A DNA stretch of 64,000 bases from Neisseria perflava (GTDB taxonomy: Bacteria; Pseudomonadota; Gammaproteobacteria; Burkholderiales; Neisseriaceae). The DNA lies in assembly GCF_002863305.2 (NCBI RefSeq), contig NZ_CP136962.1, positions 2,046,001 through 2,110,000 of the forward strand. Reading direction: 5' to 3'. The notes beneath the pieces are model-generated. The model saw nothing but the letters and a program-made list of their open reading frames with translations, was not told the origin of the DNA and searched no databases. The position numbers and the translations under genes were made by a program. Positions 18,432 to 30,244 of the stretch are shown here, piece by piece; within the stretch, counting starts at the first letter, position 1; every line of letters starts with the position of its first letter.

Positions 18432-18460
18432 TTGAAATTTTTTTTTTAAGCGGATATAAT
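18432..18460 (+). promoter_or_regulatory. Promoter of rplK-rplA
   Basis: TTGAAA (18432-18437) and a consensus TATAAT (18455-18460) are separated by 17 bp made largely of a T-run. It lies 62 bp before the rplK start, leaving a leader in which L1 could bind its own mRNA as known in other bacteria. Confidence 0.75.
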
Positions 18461-18521
18461 CGCAAATTCTGTTTGGGAAGCGGAATGGTTCCGCGTTATA
18501 CCCGTTTTTAGGAGTCCTTAA

Positions 18522-18956
18522 GTGGCAAAGAAAATTATCGGCTACATCAAACTGCAAATTCCTGCAGGTAAAGCCAATCCATCTCCCCCAGTTGGTCCTG
18601 CTTTGGGTCAACGTGGTTTAAATATCATGGAATTCTGTAAAGCATTTAATGCTGCAACCCAAGGTATGGAACCTGGTTTGCCAATTCCAGTCGTGATCAC
18701 CGCATTTGCAGATAAATCATTCACATTTGTGATGAAAACCCCACCAGCTTCTATCTTGTTGAAAAAAGCTGCTGGTCTGCAAAAAGGTAGTTCTAATCCT
18801 CTGACTAACAAAGTGGGTAAATTGACCCGCGCTCAGTTGGAAGAAATTGCTAAAACTAAAGAGCCTGATTTGACTGCTGCTGACTTGGATGCGGCTGTTC
18901 GTACTATCGCCGGCTCTGCTCGCTCAATGGGCTTGGATGTGGAGGGTGTTGTATAA
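18522..18956 (+). CDS. rplK: 50S ribosomal protein L11
   Basis: This 144-residue protein is part of the GTPase-associated centre, binding 23S rRNA with L10/L12. The family hallmarks are [22 protein letters not shown] near the N-terminus and the C-terminal [12 protein letters not shown]. The start codon is GTG after AGGAGTCCTTAA. The stop overlaps the rplA start (TAATG), so L11 and L1 are translationally coupled. Confidence 0.97.
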
Positions 18957-19651
18957 TGGCTAAAGTATCTAAACGCTTGAAAGCTCTTCGCTCTTCTGTT
19001 GAAGCTAATAAACTGTACGCAATCGATGAAGCAATTGCTTTGGTTAAAAAAGCTGCTACTGCTAAATTTGACGAGTCTGTTGACGTATCTTTCAACTTGG
19101 GTGTTGATCCTCGTAAATCTGACCAAGTTATTCGTGGTTCAGTCGTTCTGCCTAAAGGTACCGGTAAAACAACTCGCGTAGCTGTGTTTACTCAAGGTGC
19201 AAATGCAGATGCTGCTAAAGAAGCTGGTGCAGATATTGTTGGTTTTGAAGATCTGGCCGCTGAAATCAAAGCTGGTAACCTGAACTTTGACGTTGTTATT
19301 GCTTCTCCTGATGCAATGCGTATCGTTGGTCAATTGGGTACCATCTTGGGTCCTCGTGGCCTGATGCCAAACCCTAAAGTAGGTACTGTTACTCCTAACG
19401 TTGCTGAAGCAGTTAAAAATGCAAAAGCAGGTCAAGTACAATACCGTACAGATAAAGCCGGTATCGTTCACGCAACTATCGGTCGTGCTTCTTTCGCTGA
19501 AGCTGACTTGAAAGAAAACTTCAATGCGTTGCTGGATGCTATCGTTAAAGCCAAACCTGCTGCTGCTAAAGGCCAGTACCTGAAAAAAGTTGCTGTATCC
19601 AGCACTATGGGTTTGGGTGTTCGCGTTGATACTGCAAGCGTGAACAACTAA
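18956..19651 (+). CDS. rplA: 50S ribosomal protein L1
   Basis: The 231-residue L1 stalk protein opens with [20 protein letters not shown] and has the signature [18 protein letters not shown]. It commonly represses its own L11-L1 mRNA by binding the leader. The gene shares one base with rplK and is followed by a 222-bp leader before rplJ. Confidence 0.97.
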   Translation: MAKVSKRLKALRSSVEANKLYAIDEAIALVKKAATAKFDESVDVSFNLGVDPRKSDQVIRGSVVLPKGTGKTTRVAVFTQGANADAAKEAGADIVGFEDLAAEIKAGNLNFDVVIASPDAMRIVGQLGTILGPRGLMPNPKVGTVTPNVAEAVKNAKAGQVQYRTDKAGIVHATIGRASFAEADLKENFNALLDAIVKAKPAAAKGQYLKKVAVSSTMGLGVRVDTASVNN

Positions 19652-19873
19652 GAAATTTTCAGGTGATCCGGTTTTTTGGATTGCCTGAATTTGGGCTACT
19701 TAAAATTAAGTAGATGTCCAAGACCGTAGGGATCGTAAGATTTAATCGTAATTGCCCTACGCAGACGGTAGTCCTGAAACACATTGCAAGATTGCTTGTA
19801 AGATGTCTTTTTAGGTTACCGCGCTGGTGGGATATCATTCGGTATCCTGTTTATAAACAGTGGGAGGTAGACC
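19652..19873 (+). promoter_or_regulatory. L10 leader (rplJL autoregulatory RNA)
   Basis: The 222 bp before rplJ has no gene but much structure. A hairpin TTCAGG-tg-ATCC / GGAT-tg-CCTGAA (19658-19689) follows the rplA stop. Then GACC, stem GTAGGG (19726-19731) / CCCTAC (19755-19760) and GGTAGTC reproduce the kink-turn-like core known from L10 leaders, where the L10(L12)4 complex binds to repress translation. The assignment rests on position and this core pattern, without a covariance search. Confidence 0.75.
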
Positions 19874-20374
19874 TTGAGTCTCAATATTGAAACCAAGAAA
19901 GTGGCCGTAGAGGAAATTAGCGCAGCAATTGCTAACGCTCAAACTCTCGTAGTCGCTGAATATCGCGGTATCAGTGTTTCCAGCATGACTGAGCTTCGTG
20001 CAAATGCACGTAAAGAAGGCGTTTACTTGCGCGTTCTGAAAAATACTCTGGCTCGTCGCGCAGTAGAGGGTACTTCATTCGCAGGTTTGGCCGATCAAAT
20101 GGTTGGTCCATTGGTTTACGCTGCTTCTGAAGATGCTGTTGCTGCTGCTAAAGTGCTGCACCAATTCGCGAAAAAAGATGACAAAATTATCGTTAAAGCT
20201 GGTTCTTACAATGGCGAAGTGATGAACCCTGCTCAGGTTGCTGAGTTGGCTTCTATTCCAAGCCGCGAAGAACTGTTGTCCAAACTGTTGTTCGTTATGC
20301 AAGCTCCTGTATCAGGCTTTGCACGTGGTTTGGCTGCTTTGGCAGAGAAAAAAGCTGGCGAAGAAGCCGCTTAA
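19874..20374 (+). CDS. rplJ: 50S ribosomal protein L10
   Basis: This 166-residue protein anchors L7/L12 dimers on the ribosome. It shows the family pattern [32 protein letters not shown] and a C-terminal helix that carries L12. The start codon is TTG, 4 bases after GTGGGAGGTAGACC, which contains a strong ribosome-binding site; the weak start fits a translationally regulated gene. The long leader upstream is the probable autoregulatory site. Confidence 0.97.
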   Translation: MSLNIETKKVAVEEISAAIANAQTLVVAEYRGISVSSMTELRANARKEGVYLRVLKNTLARRAVEGTSFAGLADQMVGPLVYAASEDAVAAAKVLHQFAKKDDKIIVKAGSYNGEVMNPAQVAELASIPSREELLSKLLFVMQAPVSGFARGLAALAEKKAGEEAA

Positions 20375-20431
20375 TCAATTTTGTTTCATTTAATCAATTA
20401 TTTTTTAATACAATATTTGGAGTAAAATAGC

Positions 20432-20803
20432 ATGGCTATTACTAAAGAAGACATTTTGGAAGCCGTTGGTTCTTTGACCGTAATGGAATTGAACGACCTG
20501 GTTAAAGCTTTTGAAGAGAAATTTGGCGTTTCTGCTGCTGCCGTTGCAGTTGCAGGTCCTGCGGGTGCTGGTGCAGCTGCTGCTGAAGAAAAAACTGAAT
20601 TTGACGTAGTATTGGCTTCTGCTGGTGATCAAAAAGTTGGCGTGATTAAAGTTGTCCGCGCTATCACTGGCTTGGGTCTGAAAGAAGCTAAAGACATCGT
20701 TGACGGTGCACCTAAAACTCTGAAAGAGGGTGTTTCTAAAGCTGAAGCTGAAGACATCCAAAAACAACTGGAAGAAGCCGGCGCTAAAGTCGAAATCAAA
20801 TAA
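20432..20803 (+). CDS. rplL: 50S ribosomal protein L7/L12
   Basis: This 123-residue stalk protein recruits translation factors. It has an N-terminal dimerisation helix region, an Ala/Gly-rich hinge ([19 protein letters not shown]) and the C-terminal factor-binding domain with [33 protein letters not shown] precedes the start. A strong terminator follows, so expression of rpoBC is reduced or separate. Confidence 0.98.
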   Translation: MAITKEDILEAVGSLTVMELNDLVKAFEEKFGVSAAAVAVAGPAGAGAAAAEEKTEFDVVLASAGDQKVGVIKVVRAITGLGLKEAKDIVDGAPKTLKEGVSKAEAEDIQKQLEEAGAKVEIK

Positions 20804-20819
20804 TTTGATGCTTCCTGTG

Positions 20820-20851
20820 AAGGCTGGCAGTTTTCTGCCAGCCTTATTTTG
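20820..20851 (+). terminator. Terminator/attenuator after rplL
   Basis: AAGGCTGGCAG and CTGCCAGCCTT form an 11-bp GC-rich stem with a 4-nt loop, followed by ATTTTGCTT. It lies 16 bp after the L12 stop and probably attenuates read-through into rpoBC. Confidence 0.85.
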
Positions 20852-20863
20852 CTTCTTAAAATA

Positions 20864-20942
20864 AGCATCAGGCATTGTTTACATTTATTTGCATAGTCTT
20901 GATAAAACCATTGCAAATAAATGTAAATATCAGGTTGATGCA
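20864..20942 (+). repeat. Perfect 16-bp inverted repeat in the rplL-rpoB gap
   Basis: TTTACATTTATTTGCA (20878-20893) recurs as its exact reverse complement at 20912-20927, with an 18-nt spacer. Outside it GCATCA and TGATGC could extend the stem after small bulges. The AU-rich helix lacks a U-tract. In E. coli this gap holds an RNase III processing site, so a similar role is plausible. A weak promoter-like TTGATA-17-TGTAAA also overlaps the repeat. Confidence 0.6.
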
Positions 20943-20992
20943 TGCCGTTGTTTTAGACGGCCTATTATTTAAAATTGCTTTTCGGAGTGTAT

Positions 20993-23900
20993 ATGAGCTA
21001 TTCGTTTACCGAGAAAAAACGTATCCGTAAGAGTTTTGCAAAGCGAGAGAATGTCTTGGATGTTCCTTTCTTGCTGGCAACCCAAATTGATTCTTATGCG
21101 AAATTTTTACAGTTGGAAAACGCTTTTGACCAACGTACTGATGATGGTCTGCAAGCAGCATTCAATTCTATTTTCCCGATTGTGAGTCATAATGGTTATG
21201 CACGATTGGAGTTTGTGCATTACACATTGGGCGAACCTTTGTTCGATATTCCTGAATGTCAATTGCGCGGTATTACTTATGCGGCTCCATTGCGTGCACG
21301 TATCCGTTTGGTGATTTTGGATAAAGAAGCGTCTAAACCGACCGTAAAAGAAGTTCGTGAAAACGAAGTATATATGGGCGAAATCCCATTGATGACGCCA
21401 AGTGGCTCTTTTGTCATCAATGGTACTGAGCGTGTGATTGTTTCCCAGCTACACCGTTCTCCTGGTGTGTTCTTTGAGCATGACCGTGGTAAAACACATT
21501 CTTCCGGTAAGCTGTTGTTCTCTGCTCGTATTATTCCTTACCGCGGTTCATGGTTGGATTTCGAATTTGATCCAAAAGATTTGCTGTATTTCCGTATCGA
21601 CCGTCGCCGTAAAATGCCGGTTACGATTTTGTTGAAAGCTTTGGGCTACAACAATGAACAAATTTTGGATATTTTCTACGACAAAGAAACTTTCTATTTG
21701 TCTTCAAACGGTGTTCAAACTGATCTGGTTGCAGGCCGTCTGAAAGGTGAAACTGCCAAAGTTGATATCTTGGATAAAGAAGGCAATGTACTGGTTGCCA
21801 AAGGTAAACGCATTACTGCGAAAAATATCCGTGATATTACCAATGCGGGCTTGACTCGTTTGGATGTAGAGCCAGAAAGCTTAATAGGCAAATCATTGGC
21901 TGCTGACCTGATTGATCCGGAAACCGGCGAAGTATTGGCTTCTGCTAACGATGAAATTACAGAAGAACTGTTGGCCAAACTTGATATCCATGGTGTAAAA
22001 GAAATTACGACCCTTTATATCAATGAATTGGATCAAGGTGGTTACATCTCCAGCACTCTGCGTACAGACGAAACTGCTGATCAGCAAGCTGCACGCGTAG
22101 CGATTTACCGCATGATGCGTCCTGGCGAACCACCTACCGAAGAAGCTGTTGAGCAACTCTTCAACCGCTTGTTCTTCAGTGAAGACAGCTATGATTTGTC
22201 TCGCGTAGGCCGTATGAAATTTAATACACGCACATACGAGCAAAAATTGTCTGAAGCACAACAAAACTCTTGGTATGGCCGTTTGTTGAATGAGACTTTG
22301 GCCGGCGCATCCGAAAAAGGTGGTTACGTTCTGAGCGTTGAAGACATCGTTGCTTCTATTGCGACATTGGTTGAACTGCGTAACGGTCATGGCGAAGTAG
22401 ACGATATTGACCACTTGGGTAATCGTCGTGTTCGTTCTGTGGGTGAGTTGACTGAAAACCAATTCCGCAGCGGTTTGGCTCGTGTAGAACGTGCAGTTAA
22501 AGAGCGTTTGAACCAAGCAGAATCTGAGAACTTGATGCCGCATGACTTGATCAATGCGAAACCTGTTTCTGCCGCGATTAAAGAATTCTTCGGTTCCAGC
22601 CAATTGAGCCAATTTATGGATCAGACCAACCCATTGTCTGAAGTAACCCATAAACGCCGTGTATCTGCATTGGGCCCGGGCGGTTTGACTCGCGAACGTG
22701 CAGGCTTTGAGGTGCGAGACGTACATCCGACCCACTATGGCCGTGTATGTCCTATTGAAACACCTGAAGGTCCAAACATTGGTTTGATCAACTCATTGTC
22801 CGTTTATGCGCGTACCAATGATTATGGTTTCTTGGAAACTCCTTACCGCCGTGTTGTCGATGGTAAAGTAACTGAAGAAATCGACTACTTGTCTGCTATC
22901 GAAGAAGGCCGTTATGTGATTGCACAGGCGAATGCCGATTTGGACAAAGACGGTAATTTGATTGGCGACTTGGTCACTTGTCGTGAAAAAGGTGAAACCA
23001 TTATGGCAACGCCTGACCGCGTTCAATATATGGACGTGGCAACTGGTCAAGTGGTATCTGTAGCGGCATCTCTGATTCCATTCTTGGAACATGATGACGC
23101 GAACCGTGCATTAATGGGTGCCAACATGCAACGTCAGGCCGTACCGTGTCTGCGCCCTGAAAAACCAATGGTTGGTACCGGTATCGAGCGCTCTGTTGCC
23201 GTTGACTCTGCTACTGCAATCGTTGCCCGTCGTGGCGGTGTAGTTGAGTATGTCGATGCCAACCGTGTTGTGATTCGTGTTCATGACGATGAAGCGACTG
23301 CCGGTGAAGTGGGTGTCGATATTTACAACTTGGTTAAATTCACCCGTTCCAACCAATCTACCAATATCAATCAGCGTCCTGCCGTCAAAGCAGGTGACGT
23401 TTTGCAACGCGGCGATTTAATTGCTGACGGTGCGTCTACCGATTTGGGCGAATTGGCTTTGGGTCAAAACATGACCATCGCCTTCATGCCATGGAATGGT
23501 TATAACTATGAAGACTCGATTCTGATTTCTGAAAAAGTGGCTGCGGACGATCGTTATACTTCGATTCACATTGAAGAACTGAACGTTGTTGCCCGTGATA
23601 CCAAGCTGGGTGCGGAAGACATTACCCGCGATATTCCGAACTTGTCTGAGCGTATGCAAAACCGTTTGGATGAATCCGGTATTGTTTACATCGGTGCGGA
23701 AGTAGAGGCCGGTGACGTCTTGGTGGGTAAAGTAACGCCTAAAGGCGAAACTCAACTGACTCCTGAAGAAAAACTGCTGCGTGCCATCTTCGGTGAAAAA
23801 GCGTCTGACGTAAAAGATACTTCATTGCGTATGCCTACCGGCATGAGCGGTACCGTTATCGACGTTCAAGTCTTTACTCGTGAAGGTATCCAACGCGACA

Positions 23901-25171
23901 AACGTGCTCAATCCATTATTGATTCTGAATTGAAACGTTACCGTCAAGATTTGGGCGATCAATTGCGTATTTTCGATAATGACGCATTCGACCGTATCGA
24001 GCGTATGATTGTTGGTCAAAAAGCCAATGGTGGTCCGATGAAGCTGGCTAAAGGCAGCGAAATTACTACCGAATATTTGGCAAGCCTGTCCAGCAAACAT
24101 GATTGGTTTGACATCCGTCTGGCTGACGAAGATTTGGCCAAGCAGTTGGAACTGATTAAATTGAGCCTGCAACAAAAACGCGAAGAAGCGGATGAGTTGT
24201 ATGAGATCAAGAAGAAAAAACTGACCCAAGGCGACGAGCTGCAACCAGGCGTACAAAAAATGGTGAAAGTATTTATCGCCATCAAACGCCGTCTGCAAGC
24301 CGGTGACAAAATGGCGGGTCGCCACGGTAACAAAGGTGTGGTATCACGCATTCTGCCGGTGGAAGACATGCCTTACATGGCTGACGGCCGTCCGGTAGAC
24401 ATCGTACTGAACCCGTTGGGTGTACCTTCCCGTATGAACATCGGTCAGATTTTGGAAGTTCACTTGGGTTGGGCGGCAAAAGGTATCGGCGAGCGTATCG
24501 ACCGTATGCTGAAAGAGCAACGCAAAGCCAGCGAGCTGCGTGAATTCTTGAACAAGCTCTACAACGGTAGCGGCAAGAAAGAAGATTTGGACAGCCTGAC
24601 AGATGAAGAAATCATCGAATTAGCTTCCAACCTGCGTAAAGGTGCATCTTTCGCTTCTCCTGTATTCGACGGTGCGAAAGAGTCTGAAATCCGCGAAATG
24701 TTGAACTTGGCTTACCCAAGCGAAGATCCTGAGGTTGAGAAACTGGGCTTCAACGACAGTAAAACGCAAATCACGCTGTATGACGGCCGTTCAGGCGAAG
24801 CATTTGACCGCAAGGTTACAGTCGGTGTGATGCACTATCTGAAACTGCACCACTTGGTTGACGAAAAAATGCACGCCCGTTCTACCGGTCCATACAGTCT
24901 GGTTACCCAACAGCCTTTGGGCGGTAAAGCTCAGTTCGGTGGCCAACGTTTCGGTGAGATGGAGGTTTGGGCATTGGAAGCATACGGCGCGGCATACACG
25001 CTGCAAGAGATGCTGACTGTGAAGTCTGACGACGTGAACGGCCGTACCAAAATGTACGAAAACATCGTCAAAGGCGAACACAAAATCGATGCCGGTATGC
25101 CTGAATCCTTCAACGTATTGGTTAAAGAGATTCGCTCACTGGGCTTGGATATCGATTTGGAACGCTACTAA
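20993..25171 (+). CDS. rpoB: RNA polymerase beta subunit
   Basis: The 1392-residue subunit forms one side of the catalytic cleft. The start [15 protein letters not shown] follows TCGGAGTGTAT at 20993; an earlier in-frame codon at 20975 lacks a ribosome-binding site. The rifampicin-binding region reads [25 protein letters not shown], the sensitive wild-type form. The conserved catalytic-region sequences [14 protein letters not shown] and the C-terminal [19 protein letters not shown] are intact. A DUS-like AGGCCGTCTGAAA occurs inside near 21735. It is followed by rpoC 155 bp later. Confidence 0.98.
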   Translation: MSYSFTEKKRIRKSFAKRENVLDVPFLLATQIDSYAKFLQLENAFDQRTDDGLQAAFNSIFPIVSHNGYARLEFVHYTLGEPLFDIPECQLRGITYAAPLRARIRLVILDKEASKPTVKEVRENEVYMGEIPLMTPSGSFVINGTERVIVSQLHRSPGVFFEHDRGKTHSSGKLLFSARIIPYRGSWLDFEFDPKDLLYFRIDRRRKMPVTILLKALGYNNEQILDIFYDKETFYLSSNGVQTDLVAGRLKGETAKVDILDKEGNVLVAKGKRITAKNIRDITNAGLTRLDVEPESLIGKSLAADLIDPETGEVLASANDEITEELLAKLDIHGVKEITTLYINELDQGGYISSTLRTDETADQQAARVAIYRMMRPGEPPTEEAVEQLFNRLFFSEDSYDLSRVGRMKFNTRTYEQKLSEAQQNSWYGRLLNETLAGASEKGGYVLSVEDIVASIATLVELRNGHGEVDDIDHLGNRRVRSVGELTENQFRSGLARVERAVKERLNQAESENLMPHDLINAKPVSAAIKEFFGSSQLSQFMDQTNPLSEVTHKRRVSALGPGGLTRERAGFEVRDVHPTHYGRVCPIETPEGPNIGLINSLSVYARTNDYGFLETPYRRVVDGKVTEEIDYLSAIEEGRYVIAQANADLDKDGNLIGDLVTCREKGETIMATPDRVQYMDVATGQVVSVAASLIPFLEHDDANRALMGANMQRQAVPCLRPEKPMVGTGIERSVAVDSATAIVARRGGVVEYVDANRVVIRVHDDEATAGEVGVDIYNLVKFTRSNQSTNINQRPAVKAGDVLQRGDLIADGASTDLGELALGQNMTIAFMPWNGYNYEDSILISEKVAADDRYTSIHIEELNVVARDTKLGAEDITRDIPNLSERMQNRLDESGIVYIGAEVEAGDVLVGKVTPKGETQLTPEEKLLRAIFGEKASDVKDTSLRMPTGMSGTVIDVQVFTREGIQRDKRAQSIIDSELKRYRQDLGDQLRIFDNDAFDRIERMIVGQKANGGPMKLAKGSEITTEYLASLSSKHDWFDIRLADEDLAKQLELIKLSLQQKREEADELYEIKKKKLTQGDELQPGVQKMVKVFIAIKRRLQAGDKMAGRHGNKGVVSRILPVEDMPYMADGRPVDIVLNPLGVPSRMNIGQILEVHLGWAAKGIGERIDRMLKEQRKASELREFLNKLYNGSGKKEDLDSLTDEEIIELASNLRKGASFASPVFDGAKESEIREMLNLAYPSEDPEVEKLGFNDSKTQITLYDGRSGEAFDRKVTVGVMHYLKLHHLVDEKMHARSTGPYSLVTQQPLGGKAQFGGQRFGEMEVWALEAYGAAYTLQEMLTVKSDDVNGRTKMYENIVKGEHKIDAGMPESFNVLVKEIRSLGLDIDLERY

Positions 25172-25178
25172 ACAGAAG

Positions 25179-25256
25179 TTTTCAGACGGCCTTTTAAGGT
25201 CGTCTGAAAAAGCGGTTTCAGAATAAGAATGAAGCAATCGGCATTTAGGCCGTCTG
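25179..25256 (+). repeat. DUS cluster in the rpoB-rpoC gap, with one variant
   Basis: TTTTCAGACGGCC (25179-25191) faces AGGTCGTCTGAAAA (25197-25210), the second carrying a C-to-T change in the core. A further AGGCCGTCTGAAA lies near 25247. The pair is in the non-terminator order and lacks a following U-tract, which suits a gap inside an essential operon. Confidence 0.65.
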
Positions 25257-25326
25257 AAATCAAAAGTACCGTTCCCAATATCGAAAATCCGCCACGCGGT
25301 AAAAATACTTCCTTCAAGGAGCAAAA

Positions 25327-28300
25327 ATGAATTTGTTGAACTTATTTAATCCGTTGCAAACCACCGGCATGGAAGAAGAGTTTGATGCCATCAAAATCGG
25401 TATTGCCTCTCCCGAAACCATCCGCTCATGGTCTTATGGCGAAGTTAAAAAACCTGAAACCATTAACTACCGTACGTTCAAACCTGAGCGCGACGGTTTG
25501 TTCTGCGCCAAAATCTTTGGCCCGGTTAAAGACTATGAATGTTTGTGCGGTAAGTACAAACGCTTGAAATTTAAAGGCGTAACCTGTGAAAAATGTGGCG
25601 TAGAAGTTACCCTGTCCAAAGTGCGCCGCGAACGTATGGGCCATATCGAATTGGCTGCACCTGTTGCACATATTTGGTTCTTAAAATCCCTGCCTTCCCG
25701 CCTGGGTATGGTATTGGACATGACGTTGCGTGATATCGAACGTGTATTGTACTTTGAAGCATTCGTGGTGACCGATCCCGGCATGACTCCGTTGCAACGC
25801 CGTCAATTGCTGACTGAAGACGATTACTACAACAAGCTGGACGAATACGGCGATGACTTTGATGCCAAAATGGGTGCGGAAGGTATCCGCGAATTGCTGC
25901 GCACCCTGGATATTGTCAGCGAAATCGAAATCCTGCGTCAAGAGCTAGAATCTACCGGTTCTGACACTAAAATCAAAAAAATTGCCAAACGCTTGAAAGT
26001 ATTGGAAGCCTTCCACCGTTCCGGTATGAAGCTGGAATGGATGATTATGGACGTGCTGCCGGTATTGCCACCTGATTTGCGTCCGTTGGTTCCATTGGAT
26101 GGTGGTCGTTTTGCCACTTCCGATTTGAACGATTTGTACCGCCGCGTTATCAACCGTAACAACCGTCTGAAACGTCTGTTGGAACTGCATGCGCCTGACA
26201 TCATCGTTCGTAATGAAAAACGTATGTTGCAAGAAGCAGTTGACTCTCTGTTGGATAACGGCCGTCGCGGTAAAGCCATGACCGGTGCCAATAAACGTCC
26301 GCTGAAATCATTGGCTGACATGATTAAAGGTAAAGGCGGCCGCTTCCGTCAAAACCTGCTGGGTAAACGTGTGGACTACTCCGGTCGTTCCGTGATTACC
26401 GTAGGCCCATACCTGCGTCTGCACCAATGTGGTCTGCCGAAAAAAATGGCGTTGGAACTGTTCAAACCATTTATTTTCCACAAATTGGAAAAACAAGGTT
26501 TGGCTTCTACCGTTAAAGCTGCGAAAAAATTGGTAGAGCAAGAAGTACCTGAAGTATGGGATATCTTGGAAGAAGTAATCCGCGAACATCCGATTATGCT
26601 GAACCGTGCGCCAACCCTGCACCGTTTGGGTATTCAAGCGTTCGAACCTATCCTGATCGAAGGTAAAGCGATTCAGTTGCACCCATTGGTGTGTGCCGCA
26701 TTTAACGCCGACTTTGACGGTGACCAAATGGCGGTACACGTTCCATTGAGCTTGGAAGCACAAATGGAAGCACGCACGCTGATGCTGGCTTCAAACAACG
26801 TATTGTCTCCAGCCAACGGCGAACCAATCATCGTACCTTCTCAAGATATCGTATTGGGTCTGTACTACATGACCCGCGACCGTATCAATGCTAAAGGCGA
26901 AGGCAGCCTGTTTGCCGATGTGAAAGAAGTGCATCGTGCATACCATACCAAACAGGTTGAACTGGGTACGAAAATTACCGTACGTCTGCGCGAATGGGTG
27001 AAAAACGAAGCAGGTGAGTTTGAGCCTGTCGTTAACCGTTACGAAACGACTGTCGGTCGTGCATTGTTGAGCGAAATCTTGCCTAAAGGTCTGCCGTTCG
27101 AGTACATCAACAAAGCGCTGAAGAAAAAAGAAATTTCTAAACTGATTAACGCATCATTCCGTCTGTGCGGCTTGCGTGATACAGTTATTTTCGCCGACCA
27201 CTTGATGTATACCGGTTTCGGTTTTGCGGCTAAAGGCGGTATTTCCATTGCGGTTGACGATATGGAAATTCCGAAAGAAAAAGCAGCCTTGCTGGCCGAG
27301 GCTAATGCCGAAGTTAAAGAAATCGAAGACCAATACCGTCAAGGTTTGGTAACCAACGGCGAACGTTACAACAAAGTAGTCGATATTTGGGGTCGTGCCG
27401 GCGATAAGATCGCTAAAGCGATGATGGACAACCTGTCCAAACAAAAAGTCATCGACCGTGACGGCAACGAAGTTGATCAAGAGTCCTTTAACTCTATTTA
27501 CATGATGGCCGACTCTGGTGCCCGTGGTTCTGCGGCTCAGATTAAACAGTTGTCCGGTATGCGTGGTTTGATGGCCAAACCTGACGGCTCTATTATCGAA
27601 ACGCCGATTACCTCTAACTTCCGCGAAGGTTTGACCGTATTGCAATACTTTATTGCGACCCACGGTGCGCGTAAAGGTTTGGCGGATACCGCGTTGAAAA
27701 CGGCAAACTCTGGTTACCTGACCCGTCGTCTGGTAGACGTAACTCAAGACTTGGTCGTTGTTGAAGATGATTGCGGTACTTCAGACGGCTTTGTCATGAA
27801 AGCAGTAGTACAAGGCGGTGACGTAATTGAAGCGTTGCGCGATCGTATTTTAGGCCGTGTTACAGCATCAGATGTTGTTGATCCTTCAACAGGAGAAACA
27901 TTGGTTGAGGCAGGTACACTGCTGACTGAGAAATTAGTCGATATCATTGACCAATCTGGGGTTGACGAGGTTAAAGTCCGTACGCCAATTACTTGTAAAA
28001 CCCGTCATGGCCTGTGTGCACACTGTTATGGTCGCGACTTGGCACGCGGTAAACTCGTTAACGCCGGTGAGGCAGTTGGTGTGATTGCTGCACAATCCAT
28101 TGGTGAACCAGGTACTCAGCTGACCATGCGTACGTTCCACATCGGTGGTGCGGCATCTCGTGCGGCAGCAGCCAGCCAAGTAGAAGCCAAATCCAACGGT
28201 ACAGCACGTTTCAGCAGCCAAATGCGTTACGTTGCCAACAACAAAGGCGAGTTGGTTGTCATCGGCCGTTCTTGTGAAGTAGTGATTCACGACGATATCG

Positions 28301-29502
28301 GTCGCGAACGTGAACGTCACAAAGTACCTTACGGTGCAATCCTGCTGGTACAAGACGGCGAAGCTATTAAAGCCGGTCAAACCTTGGCAACTTGGGATCC
28401 GCATACCCGTCCGATGATCACCGAACACGCAGGTATGGTGAAATTCGAAAACGTGGAAGAGGGTGTTACCGTTGCGAAACAAACTGACGATGTAACCGGT
28501 TTGTCTACTTTGGTAGTGATTGACGGCAAACGTCGTTCTTCTAGTGCTTCTAAACTGTTGCGTCCGACTGTCAAACTGTTGGATGAAAATGGTCTGGAAA
28601 TTTGCATTCCTGGTACGACTACCCCAGTTTCTATGGCATTCCCGGTCGGTGCGGTGATTACCATCCGTGAAGGTCAGGAAGTCGGTAAGGGTGATGTGTT
28701 GGCGCGTATTCCTCAAGCGTCTTCTAAAACCCGCGATATTACCGGTGGTCTGCCACGCGTAGCCGAATTGTTTGAAGCACGCGTGCCGAAAGATGCAGGT
28801 ATGTTGGCTGAAATTACCGGTACCGTTTCCTTCGGTAAAGAAACCAAAGGTAAACAGCGTCTGATTATTACCGACGTAGACGGTGTAGCATACGAAACCC
28901 TGATTTCTAAAGAGAAACAGATTTTGGTACACGATGGTCAAGTGGTAAACCGTGGTGAAACCATCGTAGACGGTGCCGTAGATCCACACGACATTCTGCG
29001 TCTGCAAGGTATCGAAGCATTGGCTCGCTACATTGTTCAAGAGGTGCAAGAGGTTTACCGCTTGCAAGGTGTGAAGATTTCCGATAAACACATCGAAGTC
29101 ATCATCCGCCAAATGCTGCGCCGTGTGAACATTGTGGATGCTGGTGATACAGAGTTTATTACTGGCGAACAAGTTGAGCGTAGCGATGTGATGCTTGCCA
29201 ATGAGAAAGCCATCGCTGAAGGCAAAGAGCCGGCACGTTATGAAAATGTGTTGTTGGGTATTACCAAAGCTTCCTTGTCTACCGACAGCTTCATTTCTGC
29301 AGCATCGTTCCAAGAAACAACCCGTGTCTTGACCGAGGCCGCTATCATGGGCAAACAAGACGAGCTGCGCGGTTTAAAAGAGAACGTAATTGTCGGTCGA
29401 TTGATTCCTGCCGGTACAGGTTTGACCTACCACCGCAGCCGTCACCAACAATGGCAGCAAGCCGATCAAGAGACTTCTGAAATCGAAGCTTCAGACGAAT
29501 GA
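25327..29502 (+). CDS. rpoC: RNA polymerase beta' subunit
   Basis: The 1391-residue subunit carries the catalytic magnesium triad in [13 protein letters not shown] (near residue 460). The N-terminal zinc site is [20 protein letters not shown] and the second zinc site [15 protein letters not shown] is near residue 895. Bridge and trigger helix sequences ([16 protein letters not shown]) are normal. Start follows AAGGAGCAAAA. The gene ends with a strong terminator. Confidence 0.98.
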   Translation: MNLLNLFNPLQTTGMEEEFDAIKIGIASPETIRSWSYGEVKKPETINYRTFKPERDGLFCAKIFGPVKDYECLCGKYKRLKFKGVTCEKCGVEVTLSKVRRERMGHIELAAPVAHIWFLKSLPSRLGMVLDMTLRDIERVLYFEAFVVTDPGMTPLQRRQLLTEDDYYNKLDEYGDDFDAKMGAEGIRELLRTLDIVSEIEILRQELESTGSDTKIKKIAKRLKVLEAFHRSGMKLEWMIMDVLPVLPPDLRPLVPLDGGRFATSDLNDLYRRVINRNNRLKRLLELHAPDIIVRNEKRMLQEAVDSLLDNGRRGKAMTGANKRPLKSLADMIKGKGGRFRQNLLGKRVDYSGRSVITVGPYLRLHQCGLPKKMALELFKPFIFHKLEKQGLASTVKAAKKLVEQEVPEVWDILEEVIREHPIMLNRAPTLHRLGIQAFEPILIEGKAIQLHPLVCAAFNADFDGDQMAVHVPLSLEAQMEARTLMLASNNVLSPANGEPIIVPSQDIVLGLYYMTRDRINAKGEGSLFADVKEVHRAYHTKQVELGTKITVRLREWVKNEAGEFEPVVNRYETTVGRALLSEILPKGLPFEYINKALKKKEISKLINASFRLCGLRDTVIFADHLMYTGFGFAAKGGISIAVDDMEIPKEKAALLAEANAEVKEIEDQYRQGLVTNGERYNKVVDIWGRAGDKIAKAMMDNLSKQKVIDRDGNEVDQESFNSIYMMADSGARGSAAQIKQLSGMRGLMAKPDGSIIETPITSNFREGLTVLQYFIATHGARKGLADTALKTANSGYLTRRLVDVTQDLVVVEDDCGTSDGFVMKAVVQGGDVIEALRDRILGRVTASDVVDPSTGETLVEAGTLLTEKLVDIIDQSGVDEVKVRTPITCKTRHGLCAHCYGRDLARGKLVNAGEAVGVIAAQSIGEPGTQLTMRTFHIGGAASRAAAASQVEAKSNGTARFSSQMRYVANNKGELVVIGRSCEVVIHDDIGRERERHKVPYGAILLVQDGEAIKAGQTLATWDPHTRPMITEHAGMVKFENVEEGVTVAKQTDDVTGLSTLVVIDGKRRSSSASKLLRPTVKLLDENGLEICIPGTTTPVSMAFPVGAVITIREGQEVGKGDVLARIPQASSKTRDITGGLPRVAELFEARVPKDAGMLAEITGTVSFGKETKGKQRLIITDVDGVAYETLISKEKQILVHDGQVVNRGETIVDGAVDPHDILRLQGIEALARYIVQEVQEVYRLQGVKISDKHIEVIIRQMLRRVNIVDAGDTEFITGEQVERSDVMLANEKAIAEGKEPARYENVLLGITKASLSTDSFISAASFQETTRVLTEAAIMGKQDELRGLKENVIVGRLIPAGTGLTYHRSRHQQWQQADQETSEIEASDE

Positions 29503-29524
29503 TCCGGAAGGATTTTCGTGAAAA

Positions 29525-29558
29525 TAAAACCGCAAGCCAGTCTTGCGGTTTTATTTTA
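29525..29558 (+). terminator. Terminator after rpoC
   Basis: AAAACCGCAAG and CTTGCGGTTTT form an 11-bp stem with a small loop, followed by ATTTTA. It lies 22 bp after the rpoC stop and closes the rpoBC unit. Confidence 0.88.
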
Positions 29559-29587
29559 TAGAGGGCTTAGGATAGAGTAGAGAGTGA

Positions 29588-29612
29588 GGTCGTCTGAATC
29601 TTTCAGACGGCC
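29588..29612 (+). repeat. Inverted DUS pair with a variant arm
   Basis: AGGTCGTCTGAA (29587-29598) faces TTCAGACGGCC (29601-29611), close enough to fold on itself. The left arm is the AGGTCGTCTGAA variant; the right is canonical, giving one G-U pair in RNA. Confidence 0.6.
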
Positions 29613-29670
29613 ATTGCTTCCAAAATTTTAAAGATAAATAGAAAAACACTAAACTTCATCAGTCATTTGC

Positions 29671-29700
29671 TTGACTAAACCCTTGCAATAAAAATATAAT
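29671..29700 (+). promoter_or_regulatory. Promoter of the rpsL-rpsG-fusA-tuf-rpsJ operon
   Basis: TTGACT (29671-29676) and a consensus TATAAT (29695-29700) are 18 bp apart, 55 bp before the rpsL start. A short hairpin-capable leader (TTGTCGACATGGTGTCGGCAA) follows. Confidence 0.75.
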
Positions 29701-29755
29701 TCCAATCTTGTCGACATGGTGTCGGCAAGTATTTAACTCAACAGGACGAGAAAAT

Positions 29756-30127
29756 ATGCCAACTATTAACCAATTGGTACGCAAAGGCCGTCAAAAGCCC
29801 GTGTACGTAAACAAAGTGCCTGCACTGGAAGCTTGCCCGCAAAAACGCGGCGTATGCACCCGTGTATACACAACTACCCCTAAAAAACCTAACTCTGCAT
29901 TGCGTAAAGTATGTAAAGTTCGCCTGACCAACGGTTTTGAAGTCATTTCATACATCGGCGGTGAAGGCCACAACCTGCAAGAGCACAGCGTCGTATTGAT
30001 TCGCGGCGGTCGTGTAAAAGACTTGCCAGGTGTGCGTTACCACACTGTACGCGGTTCTTTGGATACTGCAGGTGTTAAAGACCGTAAACAAGCCCGTTCT
30101 AAATACGGTGCTAAGCGTCCTAAATAA
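29756..30127 (+). CDS. rpsL: 30S ribosomal protein S12
   Basis: The 123-residue decoding-centre protein begins [12 protein letters not shown] at 29756 after an AGGACGAG ribosome-binding site; a TTG 48 bp upstream in frame is rejected. Lys43 and Lys88 are the wild-type residues of streptomycin-sensitive strains. The signature [17 protein letters not shown] is intact. It is the first gene of the str-type operon. Confidence 0.97.
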   Translation: MPTINQLVRKGRQKPVYVNKVPALEACPQKRGVCTRVYTTTPKKPNSALRKVCKVRLTNGFEVISYIGGEGHNLQEHSVVLIRGGRVKDLPGVRYHTVRGSLDTAGVKDRKQARSKYGAKRPK

Positions 30128-30244
30128 TTATCGGGACTCAAATAGGCACGTCGGCCGCCTAAGCTGAACAACGGCCGAGTAAGTGAATACTCAATTGGGT
30201 ATTCATGGGAATTGACCCAACTGAATAGATTAAAGGAAATTAAA
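30128..30244 (+). promoter_or_regulatory. Structured S12-S7 intergenic region
   Basis: Within 117 bp, TGAATAC (30184) pairs with GTATTCA (ending 30205). The loop strand CAATTGGGT (30192-30200) can instead pair with ACCCAACTG (30215-30223, 8 of 9 bases). The two stems exclude each other, suggesting a switch. In E. coli the same gap is where S7 binds to repress its own synthesis; that role here is an inference. Confidence 0.5.

Noticed and set aside
27934..29358. A 474-codon frame on the minus strand
   Set aside because: It is antisense to rpoC, with His/Phe/Thr-rich low-quality sequence typical of a shadow frame.
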